Assembly (NCBI GenBank): GCA_012295275.1
Contig: CM022673.1
Location: 25,121,261-25,149,760 of the forward strand
DNA length: 28,500 nucleotides
Reading direction: 5' to 3'
Source: Chrysomallon squamiferum
Taxonomy: Eukaryota; Mollusca; Gastropoda; Neomphalida; Peltospiridae
A program made the position numbers and the translations under genes. The notes beneath the pieces were generated by a model. It ran no database searches. It had not been told where the DNA came from and saw only the letters and a list, made by a program, of their open reading frames with translations. Shown here one piece after another: positions 15,301-22,440 of this stretch; within the stretch, counting starts at the first letter, position 1, and each line of letters opens with the position of its first letter.

Positions 15301-15504
15301 TATAATAATAATAATAATAATAATAGGAAAAAGGGGGGATAATTAGACAAAGAAGAATACAAAAAGTACAAAGCATAAAAGCTTCTAAGTGACATTTTGC
15401 ATAAGTAAAACTAAGTAACTTTTTTAGGCTGAGTTCTTTATTTCCTGTATTGCTGTTTACAGGTTCTTATCTTATTCTAAAGTTAAATAATAATACTAAT
15501 AACC

Positions 15505-15551
<47 letters not shown>

Positions 15552-16114
15552 GGAAAAAGGGGGATAATTAGACAAAGAAGAATACAAAAAGTAAAAAGCA
15601 TAAAATTTTACACTACCAGTTATTGTGAATTCACTCCCTTTGTTTTTGTATTTTATGTGTTTGTTCTTTTTACTTTCTTTTATAAAAACAATACTAAACT
15701 GTCAAGTATCATTTTACAGCCACGTATTCATGAAGATATATTTTTATATGATCATAATGTTAATCAACTTATTGATACCAAAACACAAAAACGAAATAAC
15801 TAATTTGGTTGTTAGGCAACGATTTTTATTTATAATACCATTTTAGATATTATAATAATGACAAAATTCAAAATAAACTCTTTAAGCGTTTTGCGCATTA
15901 CCTTTTTCCGAATTTAAGAGTTTTATTTGCATAACTTACGTAACTTAGTCTTGTTTAACTTTGTATTAAATATTTTATATTGTCTTACCTCTCCAAAATG
16001 CAGTGCTGATAGGACTACCAGAAAGAGACCTACAATTATTAAAATGATACCATATTTATGAGACAGAATATCATATACATGTTTTTGCAAAATTTTGCGA
16101 TATGACGTTTCCAT
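213..16114 (-). CDS. GNPTAB: GlcNAc-1-phosphotransferase subunits alpha/beta precursor (27 exons, 3' end off window)
   Basis: The product is the Golgi enzyme that moves GlcNAc-1-phosphate from UDP-GlcNAc to mannoses of lysosomal hydrolases, the first step of the mannose-6-phosphate tag; in humans its loss causes mucolipidosis II/III. The 27 exons seen here give 1126 codons plus 2 nt, and every splice phase is compatible. Domain order: cytosolic N-tail and membrane anchor (about 22-40); Stealth CR1 ([12 protein letters not shown], 78-89); spacer; CR2 (about 293-352); CR3 (353-409, containing [11 protein letters not shown]); LNR1 (419-449); LNR2 (477-507); DMAP-interaction-like segment (about 660-720); low-complexity spacer; site-1-protease site RRLL/D (852-856); EF-hand loop (945-956); CR4 (CLNDN, about 1075). 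The human protein has 1256 residues; this one is shorter mainly in the spacers. The ATG at 16114 is chosen because an in-frame TGA lies 21 nt upstream. The exon encoding the C-terminal membrane helix is left of the window. Confidence 0.97.
876..930 (-). CDS. GNPTAB: GNPTAB exon 26: Stealth CR4
   Basis: One nt plus 18 codons, between acceptor TTTCACAG and donor GTAAGT. It encodes [18 protein letters not shown], the CR4 signature corresponding to the vertebrate KFVCLNDNIDHNHKDAQT. Confidence 0.96.
926..1440. repeat. (CA)n microsatellite in GNPTAB intron 25
   Basis: The intron between exons 26 and 25 holds a (CA)n tract at about 1063-1108. The rest is AT-rich with no other recognisable feature. 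The coordinates include the flanking exon edges. Confidence 0.8.
1328..1426 (-). CDS. GNPTAB: GNPTAB exon 25: beta subunit, approach to CR4
   Basis: One nt, 32 codons and 2 nt, between acceptor TTCACAG and donor AA/GTAAGA. It encodes [20 protein letters not shown] and then DIRKNR, corresponding to the vertebrate [20 protein letters not shown]. Confidence 0.96.
2022..2107 (-). CDS. GNPTAB: GNPTAB exon 24: beta subunit
   Basis: Twenty-eight codons and 2 nt, between acceptor GCTGCAG and donor AA/GTAAGA. It encodes [20 protein letters not shown], corresponding to the vertebrate [20 protein letters not shown]. Confidence 0.95.
2452..2480. repeat. (GT)n microsatellite
   Basis: A dinucleotide tract with one TTG interruption, about 24 bp left of the exon 23 donor, inside GNPTAB intron 23. 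Confidence 0.9.
2504..2614 (-). CDS. GNPTAB: GNPTAB exon 23: beta subunit
   Basis: Thirty-seven codons, phase 0 to 0, between acceptor TTTTTCAG and donor GTATGT. It encodes [13 protein letters not shown] and EEIYYDTNM, corresponding to the vertebrate LEHMLINCSKMLP and ESYYDPNL. Confidence 0.95.
3118..3184 (-). CDS. GNPTAB: GNPTAB exon 22: EF-hand second part
   Basis: One nt plus 22 codons, between acceptor TTTTTAG and donor GTGAGT. It encodes [19 protein letters not shown], completing the EF-hand loop (E956) and matching the vertebrate [19 protein letters not shown]. Confidence 0.97.
3271..3420. repeat. Compound (CTA/TAA)-(TTG)n-(TTA)n microsatellite
   Basis: A T-rich trinucleotide array in the intron between exons 22 and 21. 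It moves from TTG units (3300-3318) to a long TTA array (about 3331-3400). Confidence 0.9.
3603..3755 (-). CDS. GNPTAB: GNPTAB exon 21: beta subunit, EF-hand first part
   Basis: One nt, 50 codons and 2 nt, between acceptor AATCTCAG and donor AG/GTGAGA. It encodes [20 protein letters not shown] and then [10 protein letters not shown], the first half of an EF-hand calcium loop (D945 onward). Confidence 0.97.
4158..4336 (-). CDS. GNPTAB: GNPTAB exon 20: site-1-protease site and start of beta subunit
   Basis: Fifty-nine codons and 2 nt. The donor is AG/GTGATG. The acceptor is CTGTTAG; an AG 20 nt upstream is excluded because it would read into a stop. It encodes KLRRLL then [20 protein letters not shown], aligned with the human alpha/beta cleavage site (RQLK before DTFADSLRYV). 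[14 protein letters not shown] follows, which is highly conserved. Confidence 0.96.
4741..5168 (-). CDS. GNPTAB: GNPTAB exon 19: rest of DMAP-like region and long spacer
   Basis: The longest exon: 2 nt plus 142 codons, between acceptor TCTGCAG and donor GTAATT. It starts [19 protein letters not shown], comparable to the vertebrate GDITLKGYNLSKSALL. It then runs through a low-complexity, lysine- and serine-rich spacer with a basic cluster KRQRSRK (779-785) followed by LL, and ends [16 protein letters not shown], comparable to the vertebrate GFLPWEKKKYFQDLL. Confidence 0.93.
5483..5625 (-). CDS. GNPTAB: GNPTAB exon 18: DMAP-interaction-like region, first part
   Basis: One nt, 47 codons and 1 nt, between acceptor GATTGTAG and donor G/GTATTC. 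It encodes [20 protein letters not shown], resembling the vertebrate EVKIPLVNISLLPK stretch at the start of the DMAP-interaction region that helps bind hydrolase substrates. Confidence 0.92.
6038..6177 (-). CDS. GNPTAB: GNPTAB exon 17: luminal segment with acidic linker
   Basis: Forty-six codons and 2 nt, between acceptor CTATAG and donor CA/GTAAGT. It starts [12 protein letters not shown], comparable to the vertebrate MQITVEVDTREG, then becomes an acidic variable linker ([20 protein letters not shown]). Confidence 0.92.
6589..6800 (-). CDS. GNPTAB: GNPTAB exon 16: post-LNR domain
   Basis: Two nt plus 70 codons, between acceptor TTTACAG and donor GTTTGT. It encodes [20 protein letters not shown] and TTLVFNIS, corresponding to the vertebrate [20 protein letters not shown] segment. 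NMT, NET and NIS are sequons. Confidence 0.95.
7181..7295 (-). CDS. GNPTAB: GNPTAB exon 15: second LNR, second half
   Basis: Thirty-eight codons and 1 nt, between acceptor TTATAG and donor G/GTGAGT. It encodes [15 protein letters not shown], completing LNR2, and then NKTHYALPP, which matches the vertebrate NQTHYIIPK. Confidence 0.97.
7501..7521. repeat. Poly-A tract in intron 14
   Basis: A homopolymer run in the intron between exons 15 and 14. No coding signal nearby. Confidence 0.85.
7638..7693 (-). CDS. GNPTAB: GNPTAB exon 14: second LNR, first half
   Basis: Two nt plus 18 codons, between acceptor TTTTCAG and donor GTAAGT. It encodes [18 protein letters not shown], the first half of LNR2, corresponding to the vertebrate YCNQGCANSWLADKFCDQ. 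Confidence 0.97.
8099..8170 (-). CDS. GNPTAB: GNPTAB exon 13: linker between LNR repeats
   Basis: Two nt, 23 codons and 1 nt, between acceptor GTCTCAG and donor G/GTAACT. It encodes [17 protein letters not shown], a glycine-containing linker in place of the vertebrate Gly-rich stretch before SYCN. Frame and splice sites support it; similarity is weak. Confidence 0.88.
8542..8665 (-). CDS. GNPTAB: GNPTAB exon 12: first LNR (Notch) repeat
   Basis: Forty-one codons and 1 nt, between acceptor ATTTAG and donor [17 protein letters not shown] is followed by a complete LNR with six cysteines (C419, C423, C433, C437, C442, C449) and the calcium-binding DWDAGDCD end. LNRs in this enzyme take part in substrate recognition. 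The acceptor lies at the edge of a minisatellite. Confidence 0.97.
8664..8930. repeat. Three-copy minisatellite (83-90 bp unit) abutting GNPTAB exon 12
   Basis: Three diverged copies start at about 8664, 8747 and 8837. Each reads ACCTAAATATTC-like, then an ACAGAATTATAACA-type core, then TATAATTAAATGTGTTTAAA. The first copy is about 7 bp shorter. Copy 1 begins at the exon 12 acceptor, so later copies carry acceptor-like TTAG/GT in the transcript strand. Confidence 0.9.
9276..9446 (-). CDS. GNPTAB: GNPTAB exon 11: Stealth CR3
   Basis: Fifty-seven codons, phase 0 to 0. The acceptor is TTTCAG; the donor GTTGTT is weak, but the reading frame and homology fix it. It encodes [20 protein letters not shown] and [19 protein letters not shown], the CR3 region with the NDD acidic motif. 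Confidence 0.97.
9823..9954 (-). CDS. GNPTAB: GNPTAB exon 10: Stealth CR2
   Basis: Forty-four codons, phase 0 to 0, between acceptor GACACAG and donor GTAAGC. It encodes [20 protein letters not shown] and [10 protein letters not shown], the core of CR2 and part of the catalytic fold of this transferase family. Confidence 0.97.
10157..10204 (-). CDS. GNPTAB: GNPTAB exon 9: start of Stealth CR2
   Basis: A short exon of 16 codons, phase 0 to 0, between acceptor TTTTCAG and donor GTAACC. It encodes [15 protein letters not shown], nearly identical to the vertebrate KQDEDISASRFEDNE. Confidence 0.96.
10411..10482 (-). CDS. GNPTAB: GNPTAB exon 8: spacer-1 to CR2 junction
   Basis: Twenty-four codons, phase 0 to 0, between acceptor TTTTCAAG and donor GTAAGT. 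It encodes [20 protein letters not shown], corresponding to the vertebrate NMTIDGKELTISPAYLLWD. Confidence 0.94.
10779..10853 (-). CDS. GNPTAB: GNPTAB exon 7: spacer-1
   Basis: Twenty-five codons, phase 0 to 0, between acceptor TTTTCACAG and donor GTAAGT. It encodes [16 protein letters not shown], corresponding to the vertebrate SVALLKLNNPKDFQEL. Confidence 0.94.
11213..11344 (-). CDS. GNPTAB: GNPTAB exon 6: spacer-1
   Basis: Forty-four codons, phase 0 to 0, between acceptor TTACAAG and donor GTAAGA. It encodes [20 protein letters not shown], corresponding to the vertebrate [21 protein letters not shown]. Confidence 0.96.
11528..11595 (-). CDS. GNPTAB: GNPTAB exon 5: spacer-1
   Basis: Two nt plus 22 codons, between acceptor TTTTTCAG and donor GTAAGT. 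It encodes [18 protein letters not shown], which corresponds to the vertebrate segment before TTDKEVPG. It has one NTT sequon. Confidence 0.92.
11977..12173 (-). CDS. GNPTAB: GNPTAB exon 4: start of spacer-1
   Basis: One nt, 65 codons and 1 nt. The acceptor is a long poly-T tract ending CAG and the donor is G/GTAAGT. It encodes EEKCSFSNC and [16 protein letters not shown], matching the vertebrate [12 protein letters not shown], then a segment with the N-glycosylation sequons NFT and NVT. Confidence 0.96.
12174..14037 (-). other. GNPTAB intron 3, longest intron (1864 nt)
   Basis: AT-rich intron between exons 4 and 3. It holds poly-A runs (12177-12191, about 13188-13206), a short (AAT)n near 13090, and the 18-nt microexon candidate at 13646-13663. 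Short open frames on the plus strand (about 13210-13504) have no domain or splice support. Confidence 0.75.
13646..13663 (-). CDS. GNPTAB: Candidate 18-nt GNPTAB microexon in intron 3
   Basis: On the minus strand, a pyrimidine-rich tract ending GTCTTGTTTAG is followed by 18 nt and then the donor GG/GTAAGC. Being 18 nt long, it keeps the exon 3 to exon 4 frame. Inserted there it would add six residues around the junction (about RISTSSG) with no stop. It falls where the human protein has extra linker residues between CR1 and spacer-1. The call rests only on splice-site quality, length and frame; no transcript evidence is available. Confidence 0.45.
14038..14157 (-). CDS. GNPTAB: GNPTAB exon 3: Stealth CR1
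   Basis: One nt, 39 codons and 2 nt, between acceptor GTTTCAG and donor AG/GTGAAT. It contains [18 protein letters not shown], the CR1 signature shared by Stealth-family hexose-phosphate transferases, followed by a helical segment ([14 protein letters not shown]). Confidence 0.96.
14161..14340. repeat. (CAA)n plus opposed poly-A and poly-T tracts in intron 2
   Basis: (CAA)n at about 14164-14183 sits next to the exon 3 acceptor. A run of about 20 A starts near 14220, and a run of about 18 T ends near 14278. In the GNPTAB transcript the A and T runs could pair with each other. Confidence 0.85.
14998..15083 (-). CDS. GNPTAB: GNPTAB exon 2: luminal stalk
   Basis: The acceptor is TTTCCAG and the donor is AG/GTAATT; the exon enters in phase 0 and leaves in phase 2. 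It encodes FEWSREKY and [11 protein letters not shown], which match the vertebrate stalk (EWSRDQY, RDNIAGKSF) just before Stealth region CR1. Confidence 0.95.
15241..15425 (+). repeat. Repeat copy 1 (direct) in GNPTAB intron 1
   Basis: It starts AGGCTGAGTTCTTTATTTCC, then has TCTAAAGTTAAATAATAATA, a (TAA)n core, GGAAAAAGGGGGGATAATTA, and GACAAAGAAGAATAC. The same order recurs 185 bp downstream and, inverted, at about 16198-16368. Not recognised as a named family. Confidence 0.85.
15426..15612 (+). repeat. Repeat copy 2 (direct tandem) in GNPTAB intron 1
   Basis: Same element as copy 1, with a longer (TAA)n core (about 15508-15551) and an extra segment TGTATTGCTGTTTACAGG. The sequence before it (AGTAAAACTAAGTAAC) is also part of the inverted copy, so the element probably extends left to about 15401. 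Confidence 0.85.
15989..16114 (-). CDS. GNPTAB: GNPTAB exon 1: start codon and N-terminal membrane anchor
   Basis: This exon holds 42 codons and ends in phase 0 at donor GTAAGA. About 20 mostly polar or basic residues (including ILSHKYG, matching the vertebrate LSHRYG) precede a hydrophobic helix [16 protein letters not shown], a type II signal anchor. HFGE at the end matches the vertebrate QFGE. The ATG at 16114-16112 follows an in-frame TGA at 16135-16133, so a TTG two codons upstream is not needed. Confidence 0.95.
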
Positions 16115-16197
16115 GCTCAACGGCTTGCGCTGTCATCGTAAGTATTTTATTTGTAAATGCGACACATCATCGCCTATGGGCGCAGCCATTTCTATTC
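16115..16197 (-). promoter_or_regulatory. Likely GNPTAB 5' UTR / proximal promoter
   Basis: This short stretch is GC-richer than its surroundings. On the gene's strand it has AAATGGCTGCGCCC (about 16180-16193), which resembles a YY1-type core-promoter motif, and an in-frame TGA (16135-16133) before the ATG. The transcription start cannot be fixed from sequence. Confidence 0.4.
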
Positions 16198-16368
16198 TTC
16201 TTTATCTATAAATCCCTCCTTTTAAACTATTCTTCTTCTTCTTCTTACTACTACTACTACTACTACTACTATTTAACTTTAGAACGACTCAAGAACATAG
16301 CTAAGTGTCTATAAAGAGGAGCACAGGAAATAAAGAACTGAACCTAACAAAATTACTTAGTTTTACTT
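16198..16368 (-). repeat. Repeat copy 3 (inverted), upstream of GNPTAB exon 1
   Basis: Its reverse complement matches the two intron 1 copies in order: AGTAAAACTAAGTAA, then AGTTCTTTATTTCCTG, TTCTAAAGTTAAAT, a trinucleotide core, and an ATCC-TTTT block. Here the core is (CTT)n and (CTA)n instead of TTA. It lies 84 bp upstream of the GNPTAB ATG. Confidence 0.75.
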
Positions 16369-18400
16369 GGCATGCATAGTTGTAACCATTAAAGTATTTA
16401 TGATTACGTGTAACGATGGATAGAAAGAGAATTTAACGATCTTGTACTTAGCTGGCCAACATAAGCACAATATTAAATTTAATTTCCTGTTCAATTTCTT
16501 TGTTTGTTGTCTTAGACACATTAGTATCCAGTATTCATTACTGGATCGATCCTGTTGCGATTAAATGTTTTTATGTACCTTAATTTCCAACTCAAGGTTG
16601 TGCTTAATCGCATGATTATTTTTATAACGACATCATAAAGGTAAAACGTCACGCATTTCTGGAATTGTCCGACATGTGAGTAGTAATATTTAAACTCTTT
16701 CTGATTTTGTAATTAAATGGATTTTATCGTTTATGTGTTCCTGATGCAAAATTCAAAAATTCTGACGTGTGAATTCCATTAAGAAAAATATTAGCAAATT
16801 TCCTCTGCTTATTCGTGAATTTAATGAAGTGTCTGAATCACTGAACATTGCGAGTCTAATATTTGCTATACTTAACAGTTTTCCTAAAACAATGACTTTA
16901 CAAGGATTATCTTTTCTTTTCTACCTCTTCCTCCTCCGCTTTTTAAAATTTATTCTAATTTTATTTATTGATATCTTTAAAAAAAAAAAAAAAATATTTT
17001 CATTATTATTCACACACACGACCCCCCCCCCGCTATATCAATGCTCATTGCGTAAAAGTAACTGACGTTTAATAAGATAAATAGATTCTGCTTTATGCAG
17101 GTTCCATTTTGTCTAGCTGCAGCGTACGTTCAGAAAGGGTCGTACAACCAGATGTTGTGCCGTAAGCTAAATATCAAAACACTCAACTGTCAACCTGTTA
17201 GCACTCACACATTTTTTTACTTCGTAAAAACTTGTATTAACGCTGTGACATTGACCTTAACTAAAATTACCCACGAGAATTATTCACAAAAACAGATGTA
17301 AATATTTTGTGTTAAAAAATTATACATGGCATTAATATTTATTGTAAATTACTGCGTTATTGATTCAGTATTATTTAAAAAAAAAAAAAAAAAAAAAAAT
17401 TGTATTGATCTTTTTCTGGTTTCCTAGGGACTTAATATGTCGGTTATAAACTGTAATGTGGACTATGTCACAAAATCAAAAAGAGTTGCCGACATCTATT
17501 TAAAATGATTCTTTTGTTGTTTTCTTATCAGTCTATAGTCTGCAGTGCATTGTTTAACAAGCAGTATCTGTATTACATGTAATTTGTTTTTCTTCTGATA
17601 ACGTGTAAATAATACTGTTCTAGGTTAATGTAAGTGACAACAATAGCTTTCTCCTTTCTGTCCAACCGATTTTCAGACACTCGTTGATTAATTAAGTATA
17701 CGAAACTGTTAAATGTATCTTTCCTTGTCTCATTCTGGTTATATACTGAACTACTTCGTCCAATCATTTCTCTAATTTTTTTCTTCACTCATTTCGCTGA
17801 CCCAAACTGGTTTCCTGACATTAATCAGCCAACATTAACTTTCAAGCCTCATTTTTTTCTTTCATTTGTTTCATGTGTTTGCTGCGTTGTTTATCAACAG
17901 ACTCTGAATAGTTAATTAGACCTTGAAAATTCTGAAATTTAACGGGTCAGTGCTCTTTGCTTCAGTTATAACTTAAACAGTATTACTTGTCAAATGTTTA
18001 AAAAAAAAAAAAAAAAAAAAAATGATGCCTTGTATTTCATTTATGTATTTTCACATTTCACTGACATTGTTTGAAGCTGGGTTTACAACTGACAGGACTG
18101 GTTCCTATATTTAACATTTCTGAAACAAATCGAGTATCATTCACTTTCATGATTATGATTTTCAAAATTAATTGAGTAAAATTATAAACTTCAAAGACAC
18201 TTTTCTCAAGGATTAAGATTTATACATTCAATGCCACATTTAATCATTAATTAAACCCTTATATTTCCCCAGGCAGTTTTAAAGACCAAAAATTCAGTTT
18301 GTCAGAATTTGGATATCTTTTACACTAGTTATATCTTCTATCTGTGAATTTACAAGATGTATTTTCCATTATGGTCTACAAAATGACCTGGATTTCTGTA
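16369..18400. other. Intergenic, no convincing gene
   Basis: AT-rich sequence with poly-A runs (about 16980-16994, 17377-17399, 18000-18022). Short open frames here (for example 16769-17065 plus, 17573-17788 minus) lack domains, splice context or compositional support. Confidence 0.7.
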
Positions 18401-18419
18401 TTTTGCAGTATTTTAAGGC

Positions 18420-18420
<1 letters not shown>

Positions 18421-18460
<40 letters not shown>
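18421..18460. repeat. (TTA)n microsatellite
   Basis: A pure TTA array of about 13 units in the intergenic region, followed by a short GT-rich stretch. Confidence 0.95.
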
Positions 18461-18463
<3 letters not shown>

Positions 18464-18681
18464 CACTGTGTGTGTGCACGTGTGTGTATGTATTTTTAAA
18501 ATCTATTTTATTATTATTGTTGTTTTATATTTTTCTCTTACCTTATTTTATCTCGTCTTATTTGTTTATTTATTTATTATTTCTTTCATATTCTGAATTC
18601 TTATTAACCTAACGTCTGTTTCTTCCTATTTTTTCTCTTATGTTTTTGTTTCAAGTTTTAGTCTTTTGTTTTATTTTATTT

Positions 18682-18784
<103 letters not shown>

Positions 18785-19339
18785 TTAGGTAGTTAGCTGA
18801 TTATTTTTTTACGATTCCTAATTAAATATTTCGGTCTTCCCACCAACCTTAAGAGAAAAAAAATAAAAGAACGAAAAATTAATCATGTATTAGTGAAATT
18901 TTCAGAAAAATACTATATAAGGAAAATACAGACTGACATTTTTAAGATTAAAAACATCACCACAGAAAAATTTGGTTCCCTGAGGCAAAACAGTTTTTTT
19001 AGTTGTTTTTTTTTTTTTTTAATTTTTTTTTATCTTAACTTAAGGATTAAGTAATCGCGTTGTTAGAAGTGAAGTTGCGATCTGTCGTTTGGATAATGTA
19101 ATTTGTCTTCCTTTTTCTTAGATATTTATATTTCTTTTTTCTTCTTCTTCTTCTTCTTTTTTTTTTTTTTTAACTAAAAAATGTTTTATAGATTATTTTT
19201 ATAACTTGTCAATTTGTGAGACGGAACATTTTGCACTGCTTTCCGGTTATATGTCTCGTGAATGATTAATAAGCTTCTTACTTATTAATGTCTTAAATTG
19301 AATTAAATATGGGTATTTGTGATTATTTTTATACACGTA

Positions 19340-19400
19340 CAAACGTACACACATACACACACTCACACACACACGCACCCAAACACAAACACAACCGTAA
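19340..19400. repeat. (CA)-rich tract
   Basis: An imperfect CA-rich stretch with ACGTAC interruptions. Intergenic. Confidence 0.8.
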
Positions 19401-19804
19401 AAGCTCTGATAGCCGAACCTTCGGACAATATAACTAAAGGTTTAGAATAACAAACAACAAATTTTGATGAGTAAACAGTTTACTGCATTTATCAAATAAA
19501 AGCTATAAAATTTATCACAATCAACATAAGATCACTGAAGGGCAACAGGGTATATTATGTTCTTTGTTTATCCATTGGGAGTTGAGTGTGAATACATTTT
19601 TCCTTTTCCAACTCTTGATCAGGAATAACACATTATTATTTTTTTTTTTTTTTTAAAGATATAAATATAATATTTTTTTTTTTCTGTTTGTTAGTCAAAG
19701 ATTAATTAAAAATTGGCTACTGTTTCGGGACTTTTTTGTCGAACGAAATAATTACGTTAAATATAGATTAAAATGCGCACTGGTTCAAAATTATTCTTTT
19801 CATA

Positions 19805-19862
19805 TGACGTAATATGGCATCATACACGTGTATGTGTGCATGCGCGTGCGTGCATACGTATG
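19805..19862. promoter_or_regulatory. TGACGTAA motif and alternating purine-pyrimidine tract
   Basis: A TGACGTAA bZIP-type site (19805-19812) is followed by ACACGTGT and then a GTGTGCATGCGCGTGCGTGC run of alternating purines and pyrimidines that could adopt Z-DNA. A regulatory role is conjecture. Confidence 0.3.
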
Positions 19863-19970
19863 TGGGAAACCTATATTCTTCAAAAAAAGAGAACTGAAAA
19901 TAAATAGGTAAAATAATTCTTTTCAGCTATGAGATAGCAAATGAGCTTTATATCTTACTTTTATATTGTT

Positions 19971-19992
19971 ATATATATATATATATATATAT
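19971..19992. repeat. (TA)n microsatellite
   Basis: A pure TA run in intergenic sequence. Confidence 0.9.
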
Positions 19993-19999
19993 GCGAGAT

Positions 20000-20545
20000 G
20001 AGAAATAAAAAGGAGAAATAAAGTAGAAACAAAAGCACTTTGTGAACCACAAGACAACAAACATACCCATGTTCGAGAATATCAACGTAAATAAATAAAA
20101 ACAGTTCCATAGCCCATACACATACCTTCACACACTAATATAGAGAGCTAAAAACAACCAAACCATTTTTCGAATAATGGGCTGGAACATGGAAAAGCCC
20201 AATTTTAGTGCGGACAAAAGGAACCATTATTCCAGCAGGTGCACCTATGACGTAAATCGTAGATTTTTATACCACTTAAGGCCGGGGATAAAAATAGTTA
20301 TGTCCGTTAATATTAGCACAGACTGTACGTTTTCAGTATGTGACAGCTTACTCACACTTCGTGACATACGGAAACCTCTTACTAATTGTGACAGAAAATG
20401 ATTACCAAGTTCAATTACGAAGACCATCATCCGTTCTCACAAAACGTCTACCGACCACTAAACCCAACAGGACTTCCTTGATTAAACAAACATGACCTTC
20501 AAGTAGACCCAATTTTAATATAAACACACTATGTTCTTTCAGTTT
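20000..20545. other. Repeat-free, less AT-rich intergenic block
   Basis: This stretch of about 450 bp lacks microsatellites and has more balanced composition than its surroundings, with a TGACGTAA at 20248-20255. Open frames on both strands (20177-20401, 20245-20430) show no recognisable domain. It could be a regulatory element or an old transposon remnant. Confidence 0.4.
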
Positions 20546-20548
20546 TTC

Positions 20549-20567
20549 ATATATATATATATATATT
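20549..20567. repeat. (TA)n microsatellite
   Basis: A short pure AT dinucleotide run. Confidence 0.9.
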
Positions 20568-20721
20568 ATGAATATAATTTTTAAAATATTTTTTTATTCT
20601 TTACTATGTAAGAGAATAAATGATGAAAAGAGAAAAATAATTAGTAAAATTGTAATTATGTTTGATTTAAAAAGGAACGAATTTGCGAAAACGTCATTAC
20701 TGTAGTGACGTAATGTTTTGA

Positions 20722-20833
20722 ATTTTAATCTGTGAATCAAGTAAATGTGAGCTGCTTTATTTTCTTTTAAAATCTTTCCTACATATGTCAATGACTTCCA
20801 TCTAATTTTCTTTATTTCTATCCCAGTAAAACA
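20722..20833 (+). repeat. Dispersed repeat, copy 1
   Basis: Shares ATTTTAATCTGTGAATC, AAATGTGAGC, a TTTTAAAAT-centred block, ATGTCA.TGAC and TTTTCTTTATTT, in the same order, with 23252-23376. Family unknown; no coding capacity. Confidence 0.75.
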
Positions 20834-21130
20834 CCAGTACGAATGAAATAAGCCGCATCAATAATAAAGTAAACAGAGAATGAAAAAATAAACGAGATAA
20901 AGAAAAACGACAGAGTTTTCCATACATGTACCTGTTGCAATATTTATTAACAGTTTGAATATTTACTATAAAGAAGGTATTTTTATACTAAAGGAATGGT
21001 CACTAAATCATCAGACTTTACAAATATAGAGAATCATAGTTAGAAAATAGATACGTTTTTCAAAATACATTAAGGAAACACCAGTACTTTGAGTACGGGT
21101 TTCATGCCACCAAATCTAATTACAATAGAA

Positions 21131-21133
<3 letters not shown>

Positions 21134-21175
<42 letters not shown>
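21134..21175. repeat. (CA)n microsatellite
   Basis: A pure CA array of about 21 units in intergenic sequence. Confidence 0.95.
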
Positions 21176-21179
<4 letters not shown>

Positions 21180-21322
21180 ATATGTTGCTATATTCTGAAT
21201 GTTGAGCATGTTCGCAACACGTATTTGATTATTTAGTTTTTGATTAACGTTTTATAACAGATAATCTGAAAATTTGTTTTGTTTGTGTATCGAGAAAGAA
21301 AGAGAAAGGGATTTTTATCTAA

Positions 21323-21477
21323 TTATATATATATATATATATATTATGTTCACGTGTTAATGATTACCAAGGGCGAACCCAGGGTTTCAGAAGAAGGAAT
21401 TTGCTATTAGTATGGTGTATGGACATTTTAATTTTAAATACACAGAAACACAAACACACACACACACACACACACAA
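21323..21477. repeat. (TA)n and (CA)n microsatellites
   Basis: A TA array at 21323-21345 and a CA array at about 21453-21477 flank a short unique segment (CAAGGGCGAACCCAGGG). Nothing coding is seen. Confidence 0.85.
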
Positions 21478-21896
21478 ATCTTCTGGAAGCAGAAATACAG
21501 GTGCGTCCTGGACTTTTGATGATTATTCTCATACTTAACTTCTTATCTACATTCTGTAAGATTACTTTTAGAAAGTATTTCGTTTAGAAATTGAAATTAT
21601 TTTTGTTATGGTTTAAAATCATCTAGTTTAGTCTTCACAAGTTTGTACTGAATTATATCAATGCTTATAATTTGGTCAGTTTTCCACAGTGATGTCTCAG
21701 TCTGGAATGCTGGATTTTTTAAATCTCTTTTGTCTTATAGGAGTGTTGTTATCGGACTGTCATTAAAATTTCCCCATGAAAGTCTTAGTTCATTGTAAAC
21801 TTCGAAATATACTGGAAACAAAAACCGGAATTTTGTAAGTGCGATAACAGAATGGGCTTTACGTAATTCTGTGTACGTGTGTAATATCTGATACTG

Positions 21897-21927
21897 GGTG
21901 TGTGTGCGTGTGTGTGTGTGTGTGTGA
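21897..21927. repeat. (GT)n microsatellite
   Basis: A GT array with one GTGCG interruption, then AGAGACAGAG. Intergenic. Confidence 0.9.
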
Positions 21928-22169
21928 GAAAGAGACAGAGTGTGTATGTGTGCATGTCTTAATTCGCTTCCCAGAAGGTGTATAAGACATTATGATGCAG
22001 TGAAATATCTCCCTGACGTCCACAATAACAAATGGCTTAGTCAACCTGTCACATTTCCTGTGTTACAACCGAAGAACGTTAATCCGCACCTTAATTGTTT
22101 ATAATTATTAATAAACTTTATCATTCATAGGAAAAAATTTGGCCTTGCATAATAATTATAGTATATAAA

Positions 22170-22244
22170 TAATATTTTAATTTTTTAATTTTTAATTTAT
22201 TTTTAATTTTATTTTTAATTTTATTTTTTTTTTTTTTTTTTTTT
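22170..22244. repeat. T-rich low-complexity tract
   Basis: Repeated TTTTTAATTT units end in a run of about 20 T. Confidence 0.9.
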
Positions 22245-22440
22245 GAAGTAAACAAAATAAGATTGTTTTATATACAATTTTAACTTTACAAGCAAACAAT
22301 TAACCGAATAAATAAAAGAAGGAGACAAAAATAAAAAGAAAAAGAACGATAAATAAACAAATAATCAGAATAAGTAAATAAGCAAATAAATTACATCACT
22401 ATTTACGAGTACACAATGTCCACTAAGTACCCCAAAATAT

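Noticed and set aside
16115-16120. TTG two codons upstream as GNPTAB start
   Set aside because: The ATG at 16114 is a standard start, and the in-frame TGA at 16135 shows nothing further upstream is coding.
17573-17788. 71-codon minus-strand open frame in the intergenic region
   Set aside because: No recognisable domain, no splice-site or compositional support, and length expected by chance in a 9 kb region.
20177-20430. Overlapping open frames on both strands (20177-20401 plus, 20245-20430 minus)
   Set aside because: Neither shows a known motif; two opposing frames over the same bases suggest chance in less AT-rich DNA.
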